DNA from: Dysidea avara
Taxonomy: Eukaryota > Porifera > Demospongiae > Dictyoceratida > Dysideidae
Assembly (NCBI RefSeq): GCF_963678975.1
Contig: NC_089274.1
Location: 23,521,133 to 23,585,132, forward strand
Length of the DNA: 64,000 nucleotides
Direction: 5' to 3'
Each line of letters opens with the position of its first letter. Position 1 is the first letter of the stretch. Under the pieces are notes generated by a model. It was not told the DNA's origin, ran no database searches, and worked only from the letters and a program-made list of their open reading frames with translations. Shown here piece after piece: positions 1 to 12,769 of this stretch. The position numbers were made by a program, and so were the translations under genes.

Positions 1-74
1 GGAGGACTGCCTATATATTCAAACAGTATTACGCATTTTGCAAGGCAAGCAACTGGTTTATCTGTCAAATACTC

Positions 75-470
75 CAGGGGTGGATGTAGGATTTCCCAAG
101 GGGGTGCTAAGCTAGGGGTATCTGTAGTGGAGGCTTAAAAAATGTGGCAACTGACTGCAGTGTGAGGAGTTTGCTGTATTTAGGGGGTCTGGGGGTATGC
201 CCTCACAGTCAATTTTGATGATGGATGTTCAATTAGAGTAATTGATTGTTCTATTAGAGTATTTCAATGTTTAGCAGTTTTACCCCTATAATATAAATTT
301 GATCCTCTATTGTTGATTCCTAGAAGAGACTAGCTCTAGATCTTCTCTTCTCACTCTTTCTATGTTTTCATTGCATGCTCATATATGTTTTAGATACAAC
401 TGCAGCTGCTTCTACTAAAATTTGGAGGGGGTGCTTCAGCTCCCCATGCACCCCCCTAAATCCACCCTTG
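75..470. mobile_element. Non-autonomous DNA transposon, CARGGGTGGAT termini
   Basis: The two ends are imperfect inverted repeats: CAGGGGTGGATGTAGGATTT on the left, and a right end that reads CAAGGGTGGATTTAG on the other strand. No coding capacity is visible. Both subterminal regions carry runs of G and C around the word GGGGGTGC. The interior holds two copies of the CTATTAGAGTA motif (about 226-262) that recurs through the window. The termini resemble those of hAT-like elements elsewhere here, but I could not find a clean target-site duplication, so the superfamily is only a guess. Confidence 0.6.
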
Positions 471-1292
471 TACTCTGCTTACATCTAGCACAAAATAATA
501 ATTGTAGTATACTCCAGCTCATCATTTAACCTAGCTATAGTGCCTATTGCTATGCAAAAAGTGCATACCTCACATCAACAAGAAGTAGCTACTCAGTTGC
601 TATCTACTTCCTCTCAGGAATTCTAGCTACTAACTCAGTTCAGTAGTTAGTCAATCAATATTCATCACTATAGTTATCATCCTTTGCTTTGTTGTGAATG
701 TAGTACTGTCAAGTGGCATAGTGAGTACCATATTGCCATGTTAGCTGATTATAAAATTATGGTGAAAGGCTTGGTAGCTATACCTACTTTGAAAGGCACA
801 TGTGGTGCTGCATATATTGCAGTGGTTTTTTAGTAAAATGTCTTTAGTTAGTAACTATGCCGAGTAGTTATTATGTTCAAATTGTGCCGGTAAACCGATT
901 ATCTTGAGTCAATTTTTTCTTACTTTCCACACTGCATGCTAGTGCTACTGCTAAGCAGTGCCGGTGAGAAAAACAGATTGAATTTTTATATGCTGTTACA
1001 TGTATGATGCAAGTAAATCAACATTGATGGTGTTGTAGAGATGGTAAGTTTATAGGTCTCTCAATCTGTCATGTCATCATATGACCAATCCTATGAATTT
1101 GACCAAGTTCATGTTGATTTTTGGTCATCACATTACTAATCTATTATCATTCCTCTTTTGTATAAATAGGACATTTGGTGAAAGTAGTGTACTCACTCTC
1201 TCTATTAAATCTGTAGTGGGTGGGTTATCGTAGCAATGTGGTTGGGTACACTTCCATAATATGCATGCATGAATATACACTCTGCATGGATA
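471..1292. other. Non-coding stretch, nothing recognised
   Basis: AT-rich sequence with stop codons in all frames and no repeat or gene that I recognise. Confidence 0.5.
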
Positions 1293-1294
1293 TA

Positions 1295-1729
1295 CAGTGG
1301 AACCTCCCTTATCCGGACCTCTATTATCCGGGCACCTCCATTGTCCGGACAGCCCAAATTGGTCATGTGGCTTGTAGTTTATTGACCATAATGAAGTTTG
1401 GTTTAGATGAAAGCACAAGGAGGGAGCCTAAAGGCTGCTGTTTACCTGTTTGATGGCTTGTTTATTGTACTACTAATAACTACCACTTGGTTGCTAGGTG
1501 ATAATGCATTTTACAGCCCAGGGGAGTGACCATGACCGCTCTGTAGTGACTTCCCCCTCTGCCCACTAAACTGCATAGCACTGACTGATAGCAATAACAA
1601 CATTACTTGTATTTACTAGTAAGTTAGTCACTTTAGCATAATAGCTAGCATGTTATTCTTAGTTACGGACATTTCTGAGATACGGACAGTAGTAGGTACC
1701 AGGCCACCCGGATAAGAGAGGTTCCACTG
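1295..1729. mobile_element. Tigger/pogo-like MITE
   Basis: The terminal inverted repeats start CAGTGGAACCTCYCTTATCC and lie directly against TA on both sides, as expected for a Tc1/mariner-pogo TA target duplication. The short words TCCGGACA and ACGGACA recur inside. The element is about 435 bp with no transposase frame, so it is a non-autonomous derivative. The terminal sequence resembles Tigger-type ends (established family knowledge). A shorter relative lies at 38047-38223. Confidence 0.75.
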
Positions 1730-1731
1730 TA

Positions 1732-2451
1732 CTTTGCATATATCAATGCAACAATTAAAATAAACCATGCATTGTAAAATGATCAAAACCGTTTTCATGT
1801 ACTTTTTGATTGTCTCCTGCATGGTATCACAAGTTGTAGAGCTCAGCAATAGTACAGTTGCATGGTTACTAAGATATTAATAATACTTAGCTCAAATTTA
1901 ATTCCTTGCTACGTACATGCACGTGCACTTTTAATCTTACTATATATCTGCAGCCAAGGTGCATGGTACAGCTGCTCCATCCACAATTGCAACTCTATTT
2001 TTAACAGCTGAGAATCCTCTACTACAGATTATGCTTGTGGCAGACTCCTTGGCCCTTGCTTGGGACCATGTTCTTATTAGTACTAGATTTAAGTAGGAGT
2101 TGTTCTTGAACAATTATCAATTGCAATGTATCAGCAATCACATTTCAGTATGCAGTTTTAAACAGTACTACTGTGCCAAGATATGATCCCTTTATAAATG
2201 CCAAAACTCTACAAAATGCAATATTCTTTGTGATACACCTGTTTTATGGTTGCTATAGGCTGATCCACAAAAAAAAATCTTATAATATATGTATAGCCAG
2301 TATGAGAAATGGATACATGTTGTGCACTAAAATTTGCACATTTAGAAAAATAATACAATACAGTATTTTGTATGTACAATACTTCTTCTATATACAATAT
2401 TACGCACTAACAACAGGGGTAGTACAAGCATGTACTGTAAGCTTAAAGTCA
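1732..2451. other. 3' flank of NAGLU1, nothing recognised
   Basis: AT-rich sequence downstream of the NAGLU1 stop codon. It probably includes the 3' UTR. I see no gene or clear repeat in it. Confidence 0.4.
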
Positions 2452-5400
2452 TCAAAACATGTTCTTAGTGTACAGTGTCACAGATGGTGACTTAGTGATA
2501 GTGCCTGTAGCATTGTAAGCCAATCCAGTTGAAGTGAAGCCAACACAGGTGGGGTTGATGTCACAAAGATATCGCAATTGGTTCACATCCTTTGTCCACG
2601 TTTTGTAGCCAGCTCCAAACAAGTAAATGTACTTTCCAGTCATTTCACTGTCCTGTGTCTCTTTATATTTGGTCTGGGAGTCTTTGACTGAAATATATTT
2701 GAGGTGAATATCATTTACAATTTCCACTAGTTGACCTTTTGGCTCTGTGGGGTACTTTGTAAGCTCCATTCCCCATTCTCGTTCCAAAGCATACCTCTCA
2801 TTCTTGTACTCATCAAAGTTGAGATGACTACCATTCATGAGACAAGCTAACATTAGTCCACTGAACAGTTTCCATCTTCTCATGTAATAGTCTCCAACTA
2901 GCCCTGCCCACTGCTTGCTAGCATAGTCCTCAATGTTCTCATGATAGCCCCACATAGTGATCTGATTACGAGCATTAAACTCATACAAATCTTGTACTTC
3001 TCTTGATTCCTTTTGCACTGAATTGCGAGCACCTTCTATCCATTTGCCAAGAAGGAAGTTAGTATTTGAGGCTAATAACTTATCTAGGTCACTAATCATT
3101 TCTAACATGGCATTAGTAATGGACATAAACTCTGTAGTGGAATTTTCATTTCTAAATTGCCATTTCTGATAAGACAGTCCAAACATTACCTGTACATCAG
3201 CAAAAAGATTGGTAATAGCCTGTCTGGTGATGTCTACAATGTCATACTGGTAGGGGCCAAGTTTAACTAGGTTTTTGTCATTCTGGCCAGTCAACAACAG
3301 TTCAAGAGCCTTCACCATGATTGTGGCATTGGGGAAACTGTCCCAGTTGGTGGTACCCATTGAGATAGCCGGGGCTCTCTCCACATGAGACTTGTAACTT
3401 CCAGAATAGTCATGAACATAACAACACTGATGAAGCATTCTCCAGGCTAACACTACATTTGACCTAATTGTGGGATCACTAACGTTGCCATATCTCCTCA
3501 GTGCATACTGTTGTACCCATTGGTCAACATTAACTGTCTCATTCCTCCAAGCCATCTCCGTCTGAAAAATACAATTTTCAATAAATCGTTAAAGCGTTCA
3601 AAGGGGCAAAGCATTCATACTTTCAGTACAAGTTTTCTTACAAACGCTTCCCTAAAAGTACTATGAATAATTTCTTTCAGTATCTTACCATTAAGTCATA
3701 CACAACTGGGTTATGCTCTATGGCCTCAGGGGCCAAGCCAATGCCAATAAAGGTGCTTCCCTCAGTAGTAGCTGCAGTGATCGGGCCAGTGCTGATAGCA
3801 TCCAGGTTACCATAGATACCCCTCATCCCACCAAAATTGTGGAGCAAACAATAAATGTATGGCTTGCCAAAGAATGACTCTGTTCTTTGCCAAATTGGTC
3901 TTGCTTCAGCACTGAGGTCAAGGATGATCATTTTATCATTAGGAACATCTGATAGGAATGCTTTGATTGCATCATTGGTCCAGAATCCAGCTAAGTTACG
4001 AGAAAACAACAGTGAACAACTGAAGTCATTATTTATGTATGTGTCACTTGGAGTATCTCACTTGCTATGTGTAACACCCATCTGAGGTTTTAAAACACAT
4101 GCAGCCGACAGTATGAACTGATTTCCAGCCAGGGGTATATACAGAGGAAAGCTGAAGCAAAATATCTTCTAAAATAACTCTGATATCATTTTAAACAATT
4201 GTAATTAATGCATTGAATTATGCTAGACTTATACAGCAGTCTTGACATAGACTGATTTCTACCAAACTACAAACAAAATACTGCACTCATGGAGTGATTA
4301 CATTACAGCACCGATGTGCTATTATATTTCTGCTGAACATGGATCAGTTCAGACGTAGCTATTTCATATCATGAGTGATCAATTAACCCGAAACAGTGAC
4401 TCGCTGGAACTTTTGAGTACAGCAATTCAAGCAGTGTAACTAGAACATTGACTATACTCTAGCTCTATTAGAGTATTGTGATGACTGTTCTATTAGAGTA
4501 TAATCTGATGACTGTTCTATTTGAGTATCTTGATCTTTTTACAAATTCAATGCAAGTAGATGAAAAGTGGTCTTGCCAATGCCGAACCAGCTGGACCGTG
4601 GGCTCTGGCCATGAAAAAAAAACACCATAAGAAAAAATATGGTATAAAAAACTCGCCTAACGATAGTCTACAAAACTATCTAATATATGAGTATGTAGAA
4701 TTCAAATGTTGAATTTCTTCTCAGGGGTATAGGAAGCTATCTGTAGTTCTGATTGTGGCAGAGACCTCATGTGAAGCAAACACTCAAAATGTAGGGAGGG
4801 AGGGGGCCTGACAGAGCTCCAAAATTGCGTTTAAAAAATGCAATACACTGCTGGCTTTAGTTGGCGGTACAACACTGTCATGTGTCTAATTACTGTATAG
4901 CCAGAAATTTTCGAGGGACAAAACTTTCGCGAAACTGTGTAAAATCCAATTTTCATGTTTTTTTTAATTCACGAAAGTCTAGAAAACCTTTTCACATTGG
5001 TAACATGTAGCTGTATGCAATCTCAACATTTCACGATTATATTTTCACGAAGCTATCACTACTCGTGAAATTCGCAAAAGTTTCGTCCTTCAAAAATTTC
5101 TGCCTATACGGTATATGAAGCAATTTTGGTTGAATAATCTAATAGAACACTAAGATTTTACCATGCACTGTTATGTTAACAAGTTAAAGACTAATTAAGA
5201 GCTCAGCTTACTACTTTGGAACAACCATCCCTGCATCACAAAGATTCCTTCCCTATCTACAGCAGCCATTGCATCATATATAGCTTTGTTGGTAGCAGCT
5301 AGAAACGATGGGTCTTTGGAAGATGGCTGCATCTCATTGTAAGTATCAGAGTTGAATAACTGGTCTGTACCATACTCAGCTATTAGTATTTCATAATATT

Positions 5401-6274
5401 TCTTCCCTAGTTCCATGAACAGTGGATCTGTTGGTTCTAATAAAACATCTCCGGAGTAGGTATTATTGAAGCCATTCCAGTTGGAGTTTTTGATAAACAT
5501 ACTGTTAGGATATTGCAGTCTAATGGCATCAGGTACATGGCCAGCAAAACCAGGTAGTACATTCATCATTCCAAATTCTCTGGTCTTGTTCAAGATTTGT
5601 AGTTGTAAGTCTCTCTGTGCCTCAATCCAGGCATCGTTCAGTGGTCCACCCCAGCCCTTCAAGTTACCCATCCTCTGCCAGGCCAAGAATGCAGGACCTG
5701 AAAAGTAAGCATCAATCTCTGACTCATTCAGCCCCAGTGACATGTAAAATTTCTTCCAAACATATTCTTGTCCTGTGAAGGAGAGAGGCATGTTTATACC
5801 ATTCAGTGCCATCCAGTCAATTTCTCTTGTCCACCTGTCGATATCCCACCACACCATGGAATAGGATACTGTGCACACGTTCATGTAGTATCGAAACTTT
5901 GCCATCACTTGTCTGACTTTGGGAAATCCAGTTGGGAGTGGCTCGGGTAGCTGCAATTGATCACCTGATCCATCGTCTCCCCAAGTAACCGAGCAATAAC
6001 AGTAATACTTGAGGTAGTAGTTTAAAGCTGAAGCTAACGCAACACCATTGTTACCACGTAGTACGGGAACTGAGTTTCCATCTTGCATAGTGGAGTCTAC
6101 TTCAAAAACATCCTTTAAAGTTCCAGGCTCTGGGTCAATAACCTCGTACTGAAATCGCTTGACAAATTTCTCACCAAGTATACGGGATACCAAGCCTTCA
6201 ATAGCGTTAATGGAGTCGCCTTTGCAACAAATCAACGCCGTTACAAGGACACAGACCACAGGAACCAAACGCAT
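2452..6274 (-). CDS. NAGLU: Alpha-N-acetylglucosaminidase, copy 1 (GH89)
   Basis: Lysosomal exo-glycosidase that removes terminal alpha-N-acetylglucosamine from heparan sulfate. Three exons, 6274-5212, 3990-3689 and 3561-2452, join in frame with GT..AG borders to give 824 residues (human enzyme about 743). An upstream in-frame ATG exists at 6331, but the start at 6274 is chosen because it gives a signal peptide (MRLVPVVCVLVTALICC) matching copy 2. The N-terminal domain is followed by the TIM-barrel catalytic domain and the helical C-terminal domain. The first catalytic Glu is in the motif DTYNEMQP (about residue 314); the second is in GLAPEA (about residue 443), matching human E316 and E446. 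The last 60 or so residues, with LCDINPTCVGF, extend past the usual family end. Intron 1 (about 1.2 kb) carries a MITE and several CTCTATTAGAG motifs. No break was seen, so the copy looks functional. Confidence 0.93.
4461..4540. repeat. Three copies of the CTATTAGAGTAT motif
   Basis: Inside NAGLU1 intron 1, the words CTCTATTAGAGTAT, TGACTGTTCTATTAGAGTAT and TGACTGTTCTATTTGAGTAT occur in a row, followed by CTTGATCTTTTT. The same motif and tail occur inside several element families in this window. No terminal inverted repeats could be assigned here. Confidence 0.7.
4893..5111. mobile_element. TA-flanked MITE with CYGTATAG termini
   Basis: The left end reads CTGTATAGCCAGAAATTTTC and the right end, read on the other strand, CCGTATAGGCAGAAATTTTT. 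TA lies on each side. The interior is rich in CGCGAAA/TTTCACG words. It has no coding capacity and lies in NAGLU1 intron 1. A related element is in ANKRD54 intron 4 (7110-7310), and similar ends bound the nested stack at 46257-50198. A mariner-like origin is inferred from the TA duplication only. Confidence 0.75.
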
Positions 6275-6393
6275 TACAGCTAAACGCGTCACCTTTTTAA
6301 TTTGTGGATGATAAATAAAACAGAGGCGCATGAAAATAATTTGTAAAAATAGTGGCGCATGTAATTAATTGATTTAAGAAAATATTAGAAAAA

Positions 6394-9300
6394 TCAAGTC
6401 AGACCTGTTCTACTCATTAGAGGTAGAGTTTTATTGCTGCTACCTGCAGCTGAAGTAGTTTTCTGCAGTGACAGTGAAGTGAAAGTTTCCAACATACTCT
6501 GCACTTCATCCACCTATCATGTATGGGGAGACGTACATTAAAACTTTCAAATATTGTACACAACCTCCTCAACACTTTCTGAAATACTCAATCGACTAGC
6601 AAGCGATTCTAGCTCATCTGTTGTACTCTTTTCACATCTTGCACGATCAAAATACACCCTCATCATTTCAACAACCTGTAGATGAAAGTTACAGTTTGTT
6701 TGCTACATCAATGTGACGGTACCTGACTGATCTCCTTTTTTGCTCTCTCAGGAACTGACTTCAGTGCTTTATCATCATGTATCATTCTCAGTCGTGAGTT
6801 GGCAAGGTGAAGTGGCGTCTTGCCACGTCTATCCACACTATTTACATCAGCACCTTGGGGTATAGCAATCTTTAGACTACATTTATTACAAGCAAATAAC
6901 ACATACCAGCTCCCAGTAGAGTTGTAACTATCCCAATTTGGCCAGTGCACACAGCTACAGAGTAGATATGAACAATGGTAATTCATGGGAATACCACATG
7001 AGTTTTAAACTGTTTGAATGTTTGAGTCAGATTTGTGTAATAAAAATTTTTACATGAAATGTAAGTTACTAGAGATCAACAAATAACTCCTTCTGAAACG
7101 TTTGGGCTACCGTATAGCCTAAATGTTTCGAGGGGCAAATGTTTCGAGGTTGAGCAATGTTGCTAAAAATAAATTTTTTGTGGAATTGCAAACACTCCCA
7201 AAATGTATTAGACTATATGGAGGTCTAAATGTTTCAAGGATAAAATTTTCACTGGTAACCCCCAAAATCAGCAAAAAAATTCCCCCCTTCGAGATATTTA
7301 GGCTATACAGTATATACAGCATCTCAAAAAATAGTCACTAGTACGATGAATACTATCATGACAACATTACAGAGTGAGCTCAGATTACTGAGGAAATCCT
7401 GGTTACAAGTTTCCTGTGACATTGATACATACCATAATACTATGGTAATACAAACACCTTAGTGAGAGGCAAAGAATTTGCCTCCTGACATATATACATG
7501 TCTGCAATGGAAGTGGTGACCTCGTCAACACCTCTATGACACATTCACAAATGCATAAAACAGCTTGTCTAGATTATATATTTCTCTACTGCAACACTCC
7601 AACCAATGTAATAGTACATTTACAACACCACAACACTCTACTGCGGTGTTTCAACTGTTCACTTCTCAAACGTTACTAACTATGTAAACAGTACAATAGT
7701 TGTTCATATGAACAGCTATTATATTATCTGAACAAAAACTTGTCATCTGGGTATTTTTGATGGTAAACGGCTAATCCCATGCAAAATTATCACTGTCATG
7801 TTGCTCATAGCATTATAGTATAGTTTTGGCAGTGCTGGACTTGCATTACATTTATTGCAACAATTACATATAAAAATCTTCTATGAATGTGTGAAGCTTA
7901 ATGATGCACTAGAGTAACACTTAGTTAATAGAATGATAAAACACTACGTACCTAGGTGCAATGGGGTGTTTCCAATACAGTCAACTTCATTCACTTTGGC
8001 TCCGTTAGCAACCAATAGCTTCACTATGATCATACAATAACACAAGCTATTGGATTATAATACATGTGTACCGATATTGTTGTTCCCAGAAGTAACAGCA
8101 AAGTGTAGAGGTGTCCTCCCTTTGTCATCAGCTAGTCTCACATCAGCACCATCACCGACAAATTTCAAAACTTGCCAGAAAAAAACACACAGAAGGTTAC
8201 TTAAATAGACAAATTAGAAAACTAGTACTAAAGCGGTAGTAAGCCAGGCAAACCTGATTATTATCAGACATCCATCAAATTTCAGATTTTACTACACTGA
8301 CCAAATGAAAATTGGCAAAGCCAAAACAAAACAGCTTCACTGATAGCATACTTTTCTGGACAAGTATGGTCATGGTGTGGCCCCACCATCAAATTAAGGA
8401 GTAGGTCTTGATACTCACAGCCACAGTTTGTCACTTTCTTTACCTGCTTTGTTCAGAGAAGTAGCTTTACTGTTAGCTCAGTTTCTGGACAGCATCAGCT
8501 TTGAAACTGTGTCAGTACCACATACACATTGTACCAATAAATTAGCGCGGCTCCATATATGCCTACAAACAGTAGTATCATATTCCCAAAAGTGGGCGTG
8601 GATCACAAAAGAAGTTGGCCTGCCGCAAGACTAGACTATGACTTATACAATAGTTGACTAGTGGGCATGGTTCCACATAAACCTGCAGACAGTAACAGAC
8701 ATGGATTTGTTCCTGCAATACACACTAGTCTTGCATGCTAGGATGGTTTGTGTGGGGGGAACAATAAACTGTTCGGTCACTGTTGCACACTTTCTGTGAA
8801 CACTTGGAATGCAATTGTTTTGTGCCAAGGATGATGCAATAATTGTGTCAGTCACCTCTGAGAGCAGACTGAGGTGAAGATTGCTGGTAATGTTTAAATG
8901 ATATGTATTCCTCAATAACTTTGCCGTTTCACAAAATAATATGTATGCCTTCCTTTACCAGAGTGCCACAAAGAACCTAAACCCATGGTGTCTTCAGAAT
9001 TTCACAAAAAACAGTAGATTTCATACTGTCACCACTAATCATCTGGTTGGTTGAGTCGCAAATTTTCTTAAGAAAAAATCCAATTTTCATTTTTAGCTGT
9101 CTTTCAGGATATAGCCCAACTTGTACATACTATAATGCACTAATGTCATGGTGTAGTGCCAACACTATCAACTTGAAGGGTAAATCTTGCCATTTTCTTT
9201 TGCTTTTTTTTTACCAGCCAGCTTCCCTCAGGGAAAATTTCCGAAGTACTTAGAACAAGCTGACATTGGTTTCTATGCTACTTAAAGCCCCTAGGATGAT

Positions 9301-10097
9301 GTGGGCTTGGGTACCCACAATTAATTACCTCAGCCTGCAGCCTCACTAATTATTTGTGGGTGTAGCTCTTGCCCACATTATTGTTCTTGTGTCTCTATAA
9401 ATAGCATAGAAACTTTGTCAGTTTGTTCCAGACTATTAACATAGCTAATTTTCTAGTATGCATGCATGTGATAAATATAGTATCAAAAATGAAACTAGTC
9501 AGTTAGTCTCGCATAGCCAGACCGCTTTTTTTTCTTTTGTGTGTGTGTTGGGAAATTGCGGTCTGGCTATGCGAGACTAAGGTGAAACTGATGTAGGCGG
9601 GGATGAGAAACAATTTTTTGAAACCATTCACATTGGATGAACTGATAATCAACTTTGCCTGGCCTAAAAGACTAAGCCTGCTGCACAGGCTAGAGTGTAG
9701 CCCCCAAAACATTACATACACAGATACAATAATTGTTAAATCATAGACAATACACAAGTTCTAAGTACGTATACACTTCGACATTTCACAGCGTTTCACA
9801 TGCAAAAAAATATGGTATAAACAAATTAACTTACCTTTATCATAATATCCGTCATTAATTGCTTGAACAAACTTCTTTCTATCTAAAATGTGTCAAGATT
9901 CAAAACAGCGAGTAGTCAGACAGCCGAAGATTACTAAATTTACCGATTGCTGGCGCTCGGCTAATTAGTTGATTATGTCTTAGAGATCTGGCATAGCTAG
10001 ATTTCTTTATTTTACCCACACGAGAAGAGCGCTGTTGATCATATCCTTCAAACATCTCTTCACTAATTTCGCTACAGAGATCACGATACGTCTTCAT
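6394..10097 (-). CDS. ANKRD54: Ankyrin repeat domain protein 54
   Basis: Eight exons (10097-9944, 9882-9835, 8170-8072, 8023-7952, 6954-6907, 6853-6723, 6675-6565, 6513-6394) join in frame to 260 residues (human about 300). After a basic N-terminal part come four ankyrin repeats with the cores ADDKGRTPLHFA, CIGNTPLHL and DRRGKTPLHLA. The C-terminal helical part ends VDEVQSMLETFTSLSLQ, which aligns with the human ending VDEVTDLLASFTSLSLQ and supports orthology. In vertebrates the protein binds LYN and HCLS1 and shuttles between nucleus and cytoplasm; whether that holds here is unknown. The ATG at 10097 is the first in frame. Five introns are only 47-61 bp, and the last begins GTTGTG, an unusual donor. 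The gene lies 119 bp upstream of NAGLU1 on the same strand. Confidence 0.9.
7110..7310. mobile_element. TA-flanked MITE in ANKRD54 intron 4
   Basis: The left end CCGTATAGCCTAAATGTTTC mirrors the right end (CTGTATAGCCTAAATATCTC on the other strand), with TA on both sides. The interior repeats TAAATGTTTCRAGG. It is non-coding and belongs to the same terminal type as 4893-5111. Confidence 0.75.
9504..9579. mobile_element. Short fold-back element, TAGTCTCGC termini
   Basis: A 76-bp near-palindrome in ANKRD54 intron 2. TAGTCTCGCATAGCCAGACC is mirrored by the right arm, with a pyrimidine-rich loop. The same terminal words bound the fold-backs at 36459-37007 and 46555-46971, so this is probably a deleted member of that family. 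Confidence 0.7.
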
Positions 10098-10339
10098 TTT
10101 GCTCAAATATTTTGATTGTGGGCTGCAATTAGCTGTATGTTCTATTAGGGTAATACCACTCTTATTATTAACTCTTGGTAATATTCTGCTCTAATGTATA
10201 TATACGGTGCATTTGAGAGATTAGCTGGTGCAGCATGTACATTGTATTGGATCAATTCTTATTACTGTACAGACCTCTGAAAAGAGTATGATGCACAGAC
10301 AAATTAGCTATTAGCTAATTGTTGCTAGAGCGACCATGC

Positions 10340-11000
10340 AGCTAGTCCTTCAGTTTACTTAAATTGATCAATGTCCTTAGAATCAATCACGTGTTGCATG
10401 GGTAGAGAATTCCAGAGTTTGCTAGCGGAGGGAAAGAAGGCCGGAATATCAATTCTTAATTGTCAGTGGTTGTAGCTACAAACATCTTGCATGGCCTCTT
10501 GTGTCTCGTCTTGTGTCAGGGTACCATTAGGTGTCAGGTAAGAGTTTCAGTGCTGAAATGTGAACAAGATGATTAGTAATCAACATAAACATCATACAGC
10601 TTTCTGTTCTTCTCTAAGGGTTGGCCAGTTAAGGTTTATCATTTGTGTAACACTGGTATAAGAGGAGCCAAAGTTATTTATCACAAATCTTGCTGTTTGT
10701 CTCTGACTTCTTTCTATCATATTGATGTGTGTGCGTGTGTGTGTGCATGGTGACCAAATAATGGCTGTATATAGTCTAATACCATTGTTTTGTAACAATT
10801 ACTTTTAATTTCAGGTGGGCATGCAGTCAGTTATGCAAGTTACATTGCAGAAAGCTGTTGGTCCTGCCTTGTAGGTAATTTGCTTTATATTAGTTTTCAG
10901 ACTGACTTATTGTTACACCTAAGTATTTAGCATGGGCAACTTCCTTAATTCCTTTGCTTTGAATTTTGCATTGGTTTAGAATTGTTGGTTATTCTGTCAC
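10340..11000 (-). pseudogene. 3' relic of a LINE reverse-transcriptase frame
   Basis: Read on the minus strand, fragments resemble the C-terminal part of CR1/jockey-like LINE proteins. There is a trace of AKYLGVTI near 10910-10950, then WSP..H.NMIERSQRQTARFV with SVTQMINLNWPTLREEQ (10592-10798), then FPSASKLWNSLP...DIDQFK ending at about 10350. The frame is interrupted and the 5' part is absent. The family assignment is by motif only. Confidence 0.65.
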
Positions 11001-11279
11001 ACTTTTGAGGGACGGTTCTTCATTGCATGTGCATGCTACCAGGAGCTTATATAAGCTCCTAATGCTACTCAACCATATAGACAGTGCCAGGTTGCATTCT
11101 CTGGCAGTACCATGAAGAACACCATTACACAGATACAAATATGCTGGTGTCAGTGGTATGTGCCACTGATGCACTGGGAATCAGACAACTGTATGCTGCT
11201 ATTGCTTTTTTTGGTGCCTGTCACTGCTTGTATCCAAACAGAGCCATGCATGCATACTAACCTATACATACTAATTCCC

Positions 11280-11803
11280 AGTGTTGGGAGTAACGCGCTA
11301 CTTATGTAACGCGTTACGTAATATTATTACTTTTGTGGTAACAAAGTAATATAACGAAATATACGCTATGAAAACAGGTAATATAACGCAAGATACTTTA
11401 CTTACAAACGTAACGCATTACCTAAGTAATATAATTACTGTAACGAGTCTAATATGACGTAATATTATTATTAAAAGTAACGAAGTTACTAATCTAGTTA
11501 GTAATCCTCTGAGTAACGCCTAACCATAACGAAGTAACGAGGCCTACTGAATGAAGCTTATTCACTAGCTTCTTGCTTATAACCAAGGTTTACACATTGT
11601 CCAACAACGCAATCATGTCACGTGATAAGGTGGTAGTTTCACACGTGACAGCTTAAGGCTGTGGACACAAAGTAATATAATATGTAATATTATTACAGTT
11701 ACTTTATTTTATGGGTAATATGTAACTGTAACTAAATAGCTCTGTTGCAAGTAATATGTAATATGTAACTAGTTACTTTTACAAAGTAACTTGCCCAACA
11801 CTG
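11280..11803. mobile_element. TIR element, CAGTGTTGGG termini
   Basis: Left end CAGTGTTGGGAGTAACGCG; right end GTAACTTGCCCAACACTG. The interior repeats GTAACG, GTAATATA and TTACTTT words on both strands. About 520 bp, non-coding. Elements with AGTGTTGGG-AGTAAC ends are widespread in animal genomes (general knowledge). Flanking words TACTAATTCC and TACTGCTAATTCC are similar, but no exact target duplication was found. Confidence 0.7.
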
Positions 11804-11949
11804 TACTGCTAATTCCATTGACCAAAAAGTGACAAAATGTATAGCTTATACTGAACTAGTGATATAAACTCACCTACATGACGTTGCCATAAACTAGTCA
11901 ACTTGACAATTGCATCAGCGTGTTTTATGCAAGCTGCATGCACCCAACA

Positions 11950-12298
11950 ATGGCGGATCCAGGATGGGGCATTTGGGGCAAATGCCCCCCCCCCCCCCCC
12001 CCCCCCCCTTCAAGAAATTACATACAAGATCGAGATACTCTAATAGAGCAGTCAATTACTCTAATAAAGCAGTCACAATGTTCATGAGGCAGTGTAGCTT
12101 ACCTATGAAGTTAAAAATAGGATTTTATTTTACACAACAGACGTGATATAGTTGGTAAGGATAACTAGCTATTATTGCCGTAACCTTTTTTTTTTTTTTT
12201 TTTTTGGTCTTCAACTGGTTTTCAGCAAGTTTTTTTTTGGTCTTCATTGTTTTTCAGAAAGGTGCCCCCCCTCTTTCCAAACTCTGGATCCGCCCCTG
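11950..12298. mobile_element. hAT-like non-autonomous element, GGCGGATCCAG termini
   Basis: TGGCGGATCCAG on the left mirrors CTGGATCCGCCCCTG on the right, with CCCAACA next to both ends as a likely target duplication. Subterminal runs of C (about 11985-12008) and of T (about 12186-12206) are present. The interior has two copies of the CTCTATTAGAG motif in minus orientation (12027-12076). No coding capacity. Confidence 0.65.
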
Positions 12299-12769
12299 CC
12301 CAACACATGTATAGCAGTGGACATTTACCTGTCTCTAGCCACATATAGCAGCTGCATATGATACACATTTACTGGATTTGGGTCAACAAGTTTCTTACAC
12401 ATGCACTGCACACTCTGCAGTGTTATACTATACTACTACTATTATAAACGCCAAGCTACAACTGAGCTCATATATATGCAGGAAAGGGCTCTAATGGATA
12501 ATTATGTTCCATCCTATGAGGTTACTATACTAGCTGTGTTACATCCATACATAAGTGGATGTAAGTGATCTAGCAATGCTTACCCTCAGCAGTGAAAGAT
12601 GTGGTCCTCTTTAATAGCCTCTGCACATATTACAGACCAATGATGAACTGACTATTTACAGAATTATATTCTACCCTATACGTATAGCCATTGTTCCTGC
12701 AGTGTAGCTAACTCAGTATATCATTCATGAATATTCAGTTATTAAATTCTGGCTCCAAAGTTCCCTAGC

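Noticed and set aside
2209-2397. Opposed short frames rich in Tyr/Ile
   Set aside because: AT-rich composition gives overlapping chance frames on both strands.
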